A stretch of 64,000 nt of DNA. Source: Magicicada septendecula. Its lineage: Eukaryota > Arthropoda > Insecta > Hemiptera > Cicadidae. The stretch spans positions 352,037,111-352,101,110 of the forward strand of contig CM068367.1 of NCBI GenBank assembly GCA_034769895.1, in the 5' to 3' direction. This document shows positions 12,034 to 22,581 of the stretch, piece by piece. Position 1 is the first letter of the stretch. Each line of letters begins with the position of its first letter. Below the pieces are notes generated by a model. It had not been told where the DNA came from. It saw only the letters and a list, made by a program, of their open reading frames with translations, and did not search any database. Made by a program: the position numbers and the translations under genes.

Positions 12034-12055
12034 GCCCCACAAGTTGGGTTCACCA
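12034..12055 (-). other. Primer-binding site next to LTR B (copy 1)
   Basis: On the minus strand, four bases inside the end of LTR B, the sequence TGGTGAACCCAACTTGTGG resembles the tRNA primer-binding sites of Gypsy-type elements, which often begin TGGCGCCCAAC. Its place matches the primer-binding site beside LTR A (22559-22578). It shows that LTR B is the 5' LTR of a minus-strand element rather than a solo LTR. Confidence 0.65.
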
Positions 12056-12059
12056 AATT

Positions 12060-15000
12060 TGTAATAAAACGATAATGTGAAATAAATAACGGTTGTAAAA
12101 ATGTGTGTAGTAACGTAGCTAATATCTTCTTGTCTTCTAAGCTCTTACTGTTGATCTTCGCTTTGGTAATAAAACCATACTCTAATTGTAATTGTAGAGT
12201 GTTCTGGTATAATATTATCCAGGATAATTTTTATGGTGTGTATGTGTAGTAGTGACGTTCCGCTCTGGGAATCGTCGATTTGGTAAAGTTCCTGGTCTTT
12301 GTTATTGGTAATTGGGATGTTATTACCATCAATTAAATAAAGTGTATTTTGCTGTGTAGCAAATTGAAACAAAATATAAATTTAAAATTTATATTTATAA
12401 AAAAAAATAATTTCGGAAAAAATATTTTCGAAGTATTTATGTGCTTAATATTTAGGAATAAATTGAGGTTGTGGATCGTAATTATAATTATAATAGTAAG
12501 GTGTTTAATTTGGTAATAAATTTCTGTTCGGTAAATTTGTTAAAAAGATAATCCAATTAACTTCAAGTTAGGCGAAAACGGCTCTCTTCTTCTTACTCTT
12601 GAAATGTTGTAGTTTCGCATATACTGCCTTTAAAAATTATCTATTTTTCTTGGTTAATAAATGATTATGTCCTTTTATAAGAGAAATCAACTCCAATTTA
12701 CCAAAAAACAAACAAATACGTTTATTAAATACAATAATAAGGTTGGTCGATTAATTAATCGAGGTTACAAGCCATATCAACTCGCTCTGGGTCGGTCGAT
12801 ATTAGAAGTTTTACAATTGTATTATTTAAACAGGTTCTTTGAACGGTTATTTATATAAAAAGCCAGAGAAGGTCAGGGACATGAAAGTATAACACTTACA
12901 ATTCAAAAAAGGTCTTAAATTTAAACAATATACTGGTAATTATTAATAATAAAAGTTTATATATAATTTTGTTCAAACCAGAAAGCAGTTAGTCGTCTCT
13001 AATTGAGGTGACGGAACTGGATCAGAATGGCCGCCTGACGCATGCGCGTTGAAAGCTTCTAATGTAAACAACGTACTTGTTGAGATAATATGTCCCTTCT
13101 TCGGTTAAATGTTCTTCGCTACGGTATATGATCTTCTGGGGTATAGTTTATTGTCACTGGTGTTAGATGGAAACGTTCACTTGGTGTAAAAATGTTGTTA
13201 AATAGGTATATCAACTGGTGTTTATGTGTGTCAGTTAACCTCGAATTTTCACTTGGTGTTTGATGCGATTTCAGTGTTATTTCATGTAATTGGTTATATG
13301 TGATTTCGTTTATAGGTGTTATGTAGTTCGTGGGTCAACTTCACCACTTCACTTTCATTAAAATAGTTAAAAATTTAGTTTACATAAAATGATTCAGAAC
13401 TCCGTTGTAGCATAACGTCCATTAAAGGTTGGTTCAATCAAATATTCACAAGAAGTGCTCTCTTCGAGGTATAATAATGAACTGTCCTATTTTCTTCTTC
13501 ATCCGAAACGTCTTAGCCAATTTAATATTAAAAAGACATTGTTTAAAATTGCCATAACTTCCGATACACTTTAAAAATATACTTTATGTTCAAAAAATAA
13601 ATTCGTTATTCGTTAACTGTTTGAAATATAAAATACATATTCGTTTTCACTATTCTATTCTACTTATTTTGATAGTAATTAAGTTAGTATTACAAAGTTT
13701 TATCTGAAAATTATATTTCTTATAATTTTTTGGGAGGTAGGCCTAAAATTATACTTCCCTGTCTTCTATGTAAATAATAGCCATTTTAACTAATATAATT
13801 ATTATTCTATGAAATCTGAAATTTGTATAATTATCAATTCTCACTTATTTTATTGCAATTTAGTATACTAATGATGGTTTTTTAATATAATTCAATTGTA
13901 TATGACTTCCCCTCGGATAGAGTCAGTTAATCTATTTCAGTTTTAATGGTATTTTATTAGACAATTAAATAATTTTACTCATATAATGACCATATCTTTA
14001 GAAAGCCTTATTTACATAGTATTTGATATGTTGAGTTTATTTTGCCTAAATATTGTCAGTTTGACTGGTTTATAAGATTAGGTTTATTAATTATTCTGCA
14101 TTTTAACTTTATTATATTGCCTAGATTTGAATTGTGGCTATTTGCAGGATGTTTTACTAATGTAATTATTTTATTTCCTTCTCTGACTTCTGACTCTGAT
14201 ATATTTGATTAAAAATTAGTTCTCTGATCTGGCATAACAGTAATTATAGATTATACAATTAAAATATAACACCCAGATATATAAAACTGGTGTTCTTAAT
14301 AACATTGTTTTGGTATATCACCTAATAACATAATAAAAAGTACTTCTACAACATTGGAATGATATCTAATTTTAGATAATGCATTCCTAAATTAACATGA
14401 ACAATAAAATAACAATTATAATACTAATATTTCTTATGACTAACCCTTACTTATCTAAATGCTATATTTAATTGGAACCCAACATTTGGATCCATATATA
14501 ATTGTTAACACCTTCTACAACTTCATCATAAACAGTTAGTTCTGTAATTCCCCATTTTATAAGATTTATGCCCCCTCTTAAAGTATAACCCTGGCTATCT
14601 AAGTTATATTCCATTCTATGGAATGTTCATACAGTTTTAGTAGCTTTTTATTAGTAAAATTACTACTTCATTATCAAAGTAGGCACTGTTCACAAAACTT
14701 AAAGTTTGTTACTTTGTACTGCTACTCATGCACCTTTCTTAAAGTTTATTAGTTATAATTTGATCACTTACACTTTTCCATGGTGAATTATTACTATATT
14801 TACTAGTCTTTTTCTAGTTTTTAATATGAAATATTCAACCATGGGGGAACTGTGAAGATTTGTTTATACACATTACACAATAACTTTTTGAATGCACTAA
14901 TATTTACTACAGCTAACACTTTTAGTTTTTTGTCAGTTTTACAGTGATATGGTTTTTTAATGTGTTATACTTTCTCTTTGGGCATTCATTGATTTTGGGG

Positions 15001-17206
15001 TTTTTTTGGGGGTTCTTTCCCTATGGGGTTTTTGTTTTATATGGATCGTCTTAATTATTCTTCTTTCTTCCTTCTTCAGTAGCTTTGATTGTTCTTCTTT
15101 CTTCTGTCTTCAGTAGTTTTAATTAGTTCTTCTTTCTTCCTTCTTCAGTAGTTTTAATTAGTCTTCTTTCTTTTTTCTTCAGTAGCTTTGATTGTTCTTC
15201 TTTCTTCTGTCTTCAGTAGTTTTAACTAGTTCTTCTTTCTTCCTTCTTCAGTAGTTTTAATTAGTCTTCTTTCTTCTTTATTCAGTAGTAGTAGTTTTAA
15301 TTAGTCTTCTTTCTTCTCTAGTTTTGATTAGTTTTATTTCTTCTGTCTTCAGTAGTTTTAATTAGTCTTCTTTCTTCTTTCTTCTGTAGTAGTAGTTTTA
15401 ATTATTCTTCTTTCTTCTGTCTTCAGTAGTTTTAATTAGTTCTTCTTTCTTCCTTCTTCAGTAGTTTTAATTAGTCTTCTTTCTTTTTTCTTCAGTAGCT
15501 TTGATTGTTCTTCTTTCTTCTGTCTTCAGTAGTTTTAACTAGTTCTTCTTTCTTCCTTCTTCAGTAGTTTTAATTAGTCTTCTTTCTTCTTTCTTCAGTA
15601 GTAGTAGTTTTAATTAGTTCTTCTTTCTTCTCTAGATTTAATTATTCTTCCTTCTTCTGTCTTCTGTATCTTTGATTGTTCTTCTTGTAGTTTTAATTAT
15701 TCTTCTTTCTTCCTTCTTCAGTAGCTTTGATTGTTCTTCTTTCTTCTGTCTTCAGTAGTTTTAATTAGTTCTTCTTTCTTCCTTCTTCAGTAGTTTTAAT
15801 TAGTCTTCTTTCTTTTTTCTTCAGTAGCTTTGATTGTTCTTCTTTCTTCTGTCTTCAGTAGTTTTAACTAGTTCTTCTTTCTTCCTTCTTCAGTAGTTTT
15901 AATTAGTCTTCTTTCTTCTTTCTTCAGTAGTAGTAGTTTTAATTAGTCTTCTTTCTTCTCTAGTTTTGATTAGTTTTATTTCTTCTGTCTTCAGTAGTTT
16001 TAATTAGTCTTCTTTCTTCTTTCTTCTGTAGTAGTAGTTTTAATTATTCTTCTTTCTTCTGTCTTCAGTAGTTTTAATTAGTTCTTCTTTCTTCCTTCTT
16101 CAGTAGTTTTAATTAGTCTTCTTTCTTTTTTCTTCAGTAGCTTTGATTGTTCTTCTTTCTTCTGTCTTCAGTAGTTTTAACTAGTTCTTCTTTCTTCCTT
16201 CTTCAGTAGTTTTAATTAGTCTTCTTTCTTCTTTCTTCAGTAGTAGTAGTTTTAATTAGTTCTTCTTTCTTCTCTAGATTTAATTATTCTTCCTTCTTCT
16301 GTCTTCTGTATCTTTGATTGTTCTTCTTGTAGTTTTAATTATTCTTCTTTCTTCCTTCTTCAGTAGCTTTGATTGTTCTTCTTTCTTCTGTCTTCAGTAG
16401 TTTTAATTAGTTCTTCTTTCTTCCTTCTTCAGTAGTTTTAATTAGTCTTCTTTCTTTTTTCTTCAGTAGCTTTGATTGTTCTTCTTTCTTCTGTCTTCAG
16501 TAGTTTTAACTAGTTCTTCTTTCTTCCTTCTTCAGTAGTTTTAATTAGTCTTCTTTCTTCTTTCTTCAGTAGTAGTAGTTTTAATTAGTTCTTCTTTCTT
16601 CATTCTTTAGTAGTAGTAGTTTTAATTATTCTTCTTTCTTCTTTGAGTTTTGATTAGTTTTGTTTCTTCTGTCTTCAGTAGTTTTAATTAGTCTTCTTTC
16701 TTCTTTCTTCTGTAGTAGTAGTTTTAATTAGTCTTCTTTCTTCTCTAGTTTTAATTATTCTTCCTTCTTCTGTCTTCTGTATCTTTGATTGTTCTTCTTT
16801 CTTCTTTCTTCAGTAATAGTAGTTTTAATTATTCTTCCTTCTTCTGTCTTCTGTATCTTTGATTGTTCTTCTTTCTTCTTTCTTCAGTAATAGTAGTTTT
16901 AATTATTCTTCCTTCTTCTTTCTTCAGTAGCTTTGTTTTTTCTGGTCTGGTTTCTTTGACGGGGTATATTAATTGCCTGCTTCTATCTTACCTGGGTAAT
17001 TTTGTTATTATTATTTTTAGTCTTCTGGGTTTTTAAATTTGTATTATATTATATTATTTGCAGAAATTTTCTTTATTCAACCCTTTCTTGTGAATATATT
17101 ATTAAACAGTGCATTTTAATTAATTCTCATCTGGATATTCCATATATTAGAGCTTTATTAATGATCATTGAGTAATGTATTTGTGAGGATTATCTGTCAT
17201 GCTACA
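12060..17206 (-). mobile_element. LTR B, 5.1 kb, same family as LTR A (copy 1)
   Basis: The plus-strand ends are tgtaataaaac at 12060 and ctgtcatgctaca at 17206, mirroring the TGTA...TACA ends of LTR A. Homology to LTR A is visible in blocks: caggttctttgaacggtta at 12830 versus caggttctttgagcgatta at 23096; agagaagg plus agtataaca just after; tgttatactttct at 14964 versus 25249; and ggattatctgtcatgctaca versus ggattttctgtcacgctaca at the outer ends. The LTR is extraordinarily long because a TTCTTC-rich minisatellite has expanded inside it. A 75-codon frame at 12145-12372 lies within it and is not recognisable. No gag follows the primer-binding site, so the internal region is deleted or too eroded to see. 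Confidence 0.72.
15045..16945. repeat. TTCTTC / CAGTAGTTTTAATTAG minisatellite with 642-bp higher-order repeat (copy 1)
   Basis: Units of roughly 35-50 bp combine a pyrimidine tract (ttcttctttcttcc) with cagtagttttaattag or cagtagctttgattg. The variants are arranged in a higher-order pattern: the block starting ttagtcttctttcttctc plus tagttttgattag at 15301 recurs at 15943, exactly 642 bp later. The array sits in LTR B, where LTR A has only about 150 bp of simpler TTCTTC sequence. Confidence 0.9.
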
Positions 17207-20200
17207 ATATGTTTAGGTATATACTTTAGTATAGACATGATACTTATTAATTTATATAAATTTAATATCTCGTTTTAGTTTTCTTTTCTTATTTTCTACA
17301 TATAATGTATCTGTATTCAGGTTAGAAAGAAATAGAATTAACATCAATTATTAGTAATTATAAATTACTAACAAGCTTACGAAATGAAATATATATTTTA
17401 TATTCTGTTTAGAAACATAAACGTTTACTTTTAAAGTGAAAAACGCATAGTTATTATACTATAATTATTGTATCACATACTGACTACCCACAATTTTTTC
17501 TGACAGAAATAGAAACCAAGAGGTTTCATTGAACAAAATGAAAGCACTAGAACATATAACACAGAAAGCAATTTGTACGGATTAATAAGTTACCTCATAA
17601 TATACAGTGGCATGACTGACCGTGAACATACTGTGTACACAGATTAGATGCACTCGCATAGAGATCCCCTTTATACATGTTTCAGGTATTTTAACTTTTT
17701 ACTATGACATTTTATTTGTTCTATGATTCAGTATCATATACTTATATTCATTATAACGTTTTCAAACTTTGCAATGCGACACCTTTTTAACTTCCTACAG
17801 TGTACCCTTAAACGTCAACTACTTCTAATATTTAAAATTTATTTTTTTAAATACATTTCAAGCTTACAAGGAAATTACATTTTCTTTAATACAATTTTCA
17901 ATTATAATTGAAATCAGTCAGTCACATATAATTGAACTATCACATTAAGTTAAAGATTTTCGTATGCACGACGCACAGAGTTTCAATTTCATTGTTTTAT
18001 ATAGCAATCTGCTTTCATCTACTTTTTCTTGTGACCCAGTGATAAATTCATCGTGATAAAATCATAGTGTAATCTCATCGTCGCTCAGTAGGGATGGCAA
18101 GTGATAAATTTTTAAAATTAATAATTAGAAACTTATGAAATATAAAATTTCTTTTACGATTCTGGTTTATTAGACCATAATATACCTGACTTCCAAAATT
18201 TATATTACTGCCATATAAATAAAAAAATTTAATTTTCTTAAAGACAAGACACTAAAAAAACAGGATATATATGTTTTCATACGAGGAGTGTTCTATTATT
18301 ACATTACATACTACATTTTGCTAGTTTCTAAGTCTATTTAACGAAGTACAATTTTAAAGACGGTGTTTAGTTACATTTATAACTGAAAACCAAAAAATAC
18401 CCTTACTGTTGGGTATTTGTCCCTTATACCCTTATTTGTTCTCAGGAACAAAAGAAAACTATAATAACTTAAATACAATAAATATGATTGTGAATACGTG
18501 TAAGCATTACCACTCATGTATGACTTTAGAAAGTAGTACAAGATGCCGCATTGTACAAATGACACACAAAACTCAAGGAAGTGCTGACAAACTTTTTCGA
18601 CTTTTCATTTTGTTTGATTGGTAATACTGCAAGTCAGCTGATTTATTTCTTCGAATTAATGTAACTGCTTAATAAGTTACTGTCGAATTATTTTTAAGTT
18701 CAGTCATGTGCTTTCTGTAAATTCCAGAACATATACATTAACTTTTGTAATCTATTGAATTTTTGAGGAAAATTATTCCAAACGACAAGTAAAAAATTAC
18801 CAAATTATAGTTTTTGTTTATAATAAACATTGCTCATAAAAAGAGATATATTATTTGAAACACCCAGTGAGCATACTTTCATAACTCAAAGGAATGTAGT
18901 AAAAGAAAATGGATTTAGTTTAGTCTCACAAAAAGAAATACTAAGTGAATAATGAAATTTGTAAAGTTTATCCCTGTGGAAATAAGGAAAATAACGACAA
19001 GAGATGATTCTTTTTTTTTAAGAAAATTGAAAGAGGCCATAACGTAATTCAACGGCAGCTTCTGTCGGTTTGCATATATTTGGTGGTTACAAAACAATCC
19101 GACTCCAAAACAAACAGATTTTAATCCACTTTTTTAATACAAACATTTACCTGGTCAAAAAGTATGAAACTGGTCGCCTTTGTGGAAAGAGAATTTGTTA
19201 ACAAAATGTTACGATAACAAATTTTGTGATGTAGGACCGAGTATCTCGTTACGTGCGAAAATCAAGGAGCAAACCCCTATCTCCAAAGCACATTTACCAG
19301 ACTATATAATACTCTGCAAAAAAATACTTAGAGGTTGCTTTTCGATTCTTGGGCTAGAACCGCTTGTAGTAACGTTGCGTTTTACCCCATCTTTACATTA
19401 AAAGTACAACTAAATACATCGAAGTGGCTTTGAGATAATTTTGCCAAGAAACGCTTCTTTCTTCAAAGTTAAAGTTTGTTGGCACTTTCCAACAAACCTA
19501 CAAATGTAAGAAACACGGGAGCTTTCAAAAAGGCGTCAAATTGATTGTTCTGACTCGCCAGGCAACTCATCAAATAGCATTTTTCACTGATATTAAAATT
19601 GTATGGGTAATTTTGAAGGCAAGAAAGAGAAAACCTGACTGTATGTCAAAGTATCGAATGATTTTAAGTTTGATGAAAGTTACATATCAAAACATAAAAT
19701 GACCGAAATTCGTGAAAACTGTCAAAATCTATGTCCAATTTTGTGAAAACTACTTAAAACCAAAAGAGGTCATATGCAATAATAAAATTAGTTTCCACAA
19801 CGTATTAATAAAGTACATATACTTAATCTATATTACTATGTTCATTTTAATTTTGGCATTAGCATATGCTTGCGTGTGATAAAAACTTTCACTTCATTTT
19901 TATTGATATCCCTTCATTTGCCTAATGCCTATTGGTTGTCTTACAGGGTATAATACATTTTAATTTAGCCTGTTAGTGTCTAAATTATTGTGAAACGATT
20001 TTTACGTTCTGTGTCAGATTATCTACTAATAATACATTTAGCCTATTGCCAACGTCAACTCAGTTTAAGGAGAGTAGAATGCATTTATTCTGTTTGTAAT
20101 CTTTCCCAGCATAAAGCAACTTCTACAATTTACTCATAAATTGATCAATAAATTACAATCATTTTTTTGCATTTAAATGTTTGTGTTGAAGATCTGTGTT

Positions 20201-20731
20201 TCCAAAGTGTTACCGTATCTGTGTCTGTATATCTGAATATACATTATTATTTACCAGACAAATTAAATGTGCATTAACGAACCCTGTAAGAGCGAGATAT
20301 GCTGGATACAAATGAACTCGATGTCTTTGTCATCTGATGTTTCCATCGGACACGTGACGTCACTGCGTTATTAGAAACAGTATTACTTCCCAGTCCTACA
20401 TTTCACTGTCCCCGACAGACAATTCATGCAGGCAAACCATTGATGGAAGGATTTACATTATACATGCCAGTGCATATGTGCGTGTCTCTGAGAGAGTGCA
20501 TCATCTATGTATGTATACATACCAACTTCTAAGAAATCAAGAAGAGGTTTTAACATTGAAAATCTTTATAAGGACGTGTCGCACATTTGCGGCCGATCGC
20601 TGGTGCGTTATCGAAAATGGGAACCGATGAGATTCCATAGAAACTACTTCTTTGTTGTGAATAACGTAGTACATATACAAAACTTCGCTTATGAATGCGA
20701 CTACATTTAACTTATAATCTGTACATTCGTA
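17207..20731. other. Unassigned AT-rich region (copy 1)
   Basis: About 3.5 kb without a recognisable gene or element. Short frames at 17723-17911, 18409-18624, 19180-19401 and 20507-20710 show no known motif. A tacgaggagtgttct at about 18284 weakly recalls mariner-type terminal repeats but has no partner. A cacgtgacgtca at about 20350 is a chance-level E-box/CRE-like site. The copy 2 equivalent is 41820-45344. Confidence 0.5.
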
Positions 20732-20764
20732 AATGAAGAATGAATTCATTGATTGGTGAATGAA
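20732..20764. repeat. Left target-site duplication of jockey-like LINE (copy 1)
   Basis: The 33-bp sequence beginning aatgaagaatgaattcattg is identical to 45345-45377 and to the right-hand duplication at 48225-48257. In copy 1 only the left one exists, because the LINE is cut at 21346. Confidence 0.9.
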
Positions 20765-21346
20765 GAATTTTTTTTTAATTTATTGGAGATCTGTAATCTG
20801 TTCGACTAAGCGAACGTTTAACAAATTGGCTGACAACACACACAGGATTATGAAGAGCTGACCATTGACAGACAGCTCTTCTTGTTTTTGATAATAGGTT
20901 AAAGAGGTACACAAAACACAAAACTAAATGATAAAACATGTAAACAAATGAACAAAAATCACTTCCACTTCCTGCTGGCATGATACAATAAGTTCAAATG
21001 TTAAACACTGGGCCCATAAGGCACATATACAGATTGACATTAACACGTATGAATGACACGAATACAAAAACATACAGAACAGATATCACAGACAGTACAA
21101 TACAGAAAATACAGAGAATACATTATTAGTTAAACCTGAATGGTAAGTCTAATAGTTTGTGTCTTTTTAATCTATAAATATCTTCTCTGTTGTCTAACAA
21201 GTTAATTGCCAGGTGGTTAGGATGCTGTTCTAGTTTGGAGATGTGAGTCCTGCAGAGGCGCATGATTTCTTCTCTCACGGTTGGAACTTTGAGGTCGCGG
21301 TGTATAGAGTTGTTGGAGACAAACCATGGAGCATAGACTATTGATC
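20765..21346 (-). mobile_element. Jockey-like LINE, 3' fragment cut by duplication join (copy 1)
   Basis: Identical to 45378-45959. It carries the A-rich tail (T9 on the plus strand near 20768-20776), the 3' UTR and the last ~73 codons of ORF2, with the stop at 21126-21128 (plus-strand tta). The coding part includes YAPWFVSN, HRDLKVPTVREEI and LPFRFN. It ends abruptly at 21346, where gag of another element begins. Confidence 0.9.
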
Positions 21347-22517
21347 CTCTATACGTGCCAATAACTCCATAGGCTTCCGTTTATATTGTCGGAAATTGAG
21401 CCATTCTCTGTTCTCTGACATGGGGAAATTATGATATCCAGATGGTCTGTTCCTTATCATCTCTATCTCCTCCTGGCTCTGACGCACCTGTCCGGTTATG
21501 TTCGACATAGCGGCTTCCACGCCGTCGCATCTTTCGGTTACCTGTGTCCGCACTTTATTCACTTCTTCCAAAGCAAATTTCTTGGTCTCCTCCATTTTAG
21601 TTTTCTGTTGTTCTTGGACCTGAGTAATCTCCTTAGTTATTACTTCGCGGACTTCCAGCACTTCGTTTTCTGTTTGACGACATCTTTCGTCTACTTCTCT
21701 GATCTGCTGGTTGACAACCACGACTTCCTGTTCTAATTTCTTTACGATGGACTTCTTCGTCTCAGTTACCCAACTCTATTCTCTCGTCTACTTTATTCAT
21801 GCTCTCCTGGTTAACTTCCCTTAGTTCTTCTCTTAACCTTTGATTATTCTCGTCCATTTTCTCCTCCATTTTCTGATTATTTTCCTCCAACTGTTCCCTC
21901 AGTTGCTGATTGTCGCTTTCCATTTTCCTACTTGTTTCCTCCATTTTCTCTTCCATCTTCTTACTCAAATTCTTACTGGTTTCCTCAATCCTTTTATTAG
22001 TATTTTCTATCTTACGGCCCAATTCTTCCTTTGTGGATCGGTTATCTTCCTTAAGATCCTCTAGTTTTTCATTTAAAAAATGGTTGTCTTCCTTCAAATC
22101 CTCTATTTTGGATTCTATGTTTTTATTTACTCCTTCCATTTTAGACTCCATATTTTTATTGGTAGAATCCATTTTCTTGTTTAAATTCTCCTCCATCTTC
22201 TTACTCATTGATTTGTTATCCTCCTTCGTGGATTCTAGGTTTTTATTTACTCCTTCCATTTGCTGACTTATTACCCGGAACATTTCCATCATCCTCTCTT
22301 CCATTGTTTGGGATTTCTCCTTTTCCTTCTCTGGGACAGTGACTTCCCCTGTTTGAATTGGTACCTCAGGTTGTTCCTCTGGTGGTACGGGTTGTTTCAG
22401 TCCCACCTGGGCTAGTAACACTTCCGGATCTTCAACGGGTGTTGCCTCCTTATCTCCCATGTCAACCTCTTTTTCGGCCTCTGCCGCCCTCTTTTTCGAA
22501 CTAGCTCGTCTTTGCAT
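21347..22517 (-). pseudogene. gag: Truncated Gag of a Gypsy-like LTR retrotransposon
   Basis: Minus-strand frame starting with ATG at 22517, 40 nt after the primer-binding site. The first ~251 codons (to 21762) have a basic start (MQRRASSKKRA), a Pro/Glu-rich stretch and a very long heptad-like coiled coil with many MEE/ENN/KNMES repeats. A stop and frame change near 21755-21762 leads into a second frame (21721 to 21347) that continues the coiled coil and then reaches RQYKRKPMELLARIE, which resembles the start of the conserved capsid part of insect Gypsy Gags. The element is cut after that glutamate; the next codons (D, Q, stop) come from the LINE across the join. No zinc knuckle, protease, RT or integrase is present. 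I infer Gypsy type from the primer-binding site and layout, not from pol. Confidence 0.75.
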
Positions 22518-22558
22518 TTTCTTCTATTAATTAACCGCTGCCTGGCTTATCTTATCAA

Positions 22559-22578
22559 GCCCTCTAAGTTGGACGCCA
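22559..22578 (-). other. Primer-binding site next to LTR A
   Basis: The minus strand reads TGGCGTCCAACTTAGAGGG three nucleotides inside the LTR end, close to the TGGCGCCCAAC type of primer-binding site common in Gypsy elements. A leader of about 40 nt separates it from the gag ATG. Confidence 0.75.
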
Positions 22579-22581
22579 CTT

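Larger units (their letters stand above)
1..21346. repeat. Copy 1 of ~25-kb tandem duplication (left end outside window)
   Basis: This block matches 25256-45959 almost perfectly. The offset is 25255 up to the TTCTTC minisatellite and 24613 after it, because copy 1 carries 642 bp more there. Long open frames encode identical peptides in both copies. Reading by eye I noticed four substitutions: 12113 a / 37368 g, 12133 t / 37388 a, 18070 t / 42683 c and 18828 c / 43441 a; this list is not exhaustive. Homology ends sharply after 21346, inside a LINE. Position 1 lies inside an LTR, so the repeated unit probably continues left of the window and would include a gag like that at 21347-22517. Confidence 0.95.

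Noticed and set aside
12145-12372. 75-codon minus-strand frame inside LTR B
   Set aside because: No motif recognised, and it lies wholly inside the LTR with no homologous frame noticed in LTR A.
15045-16945. Regularly repeated array that could suggest CRISPR
   Set aside because: There are no unique spacers; both parts of the unit repeat and vary as in a minisatellite, it lies in an LTR, and the sequence is eukaryotic.
18280-18310. tacgaggagtgttct as a mariner terminal repeat
   Set aside because: Match is short, with no transposase and no inverted partner within several kilobases.
20345-20362. cacgtgacgtca as a functional E-box/CRE
   Set aside because: A single short match with no promoter or gene beside it.
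21431-22266. Plus-strand Ser/Phe/Leu-rich frames of 74-118 codons
   Set aside because: Antisense of the gag coiled coil.
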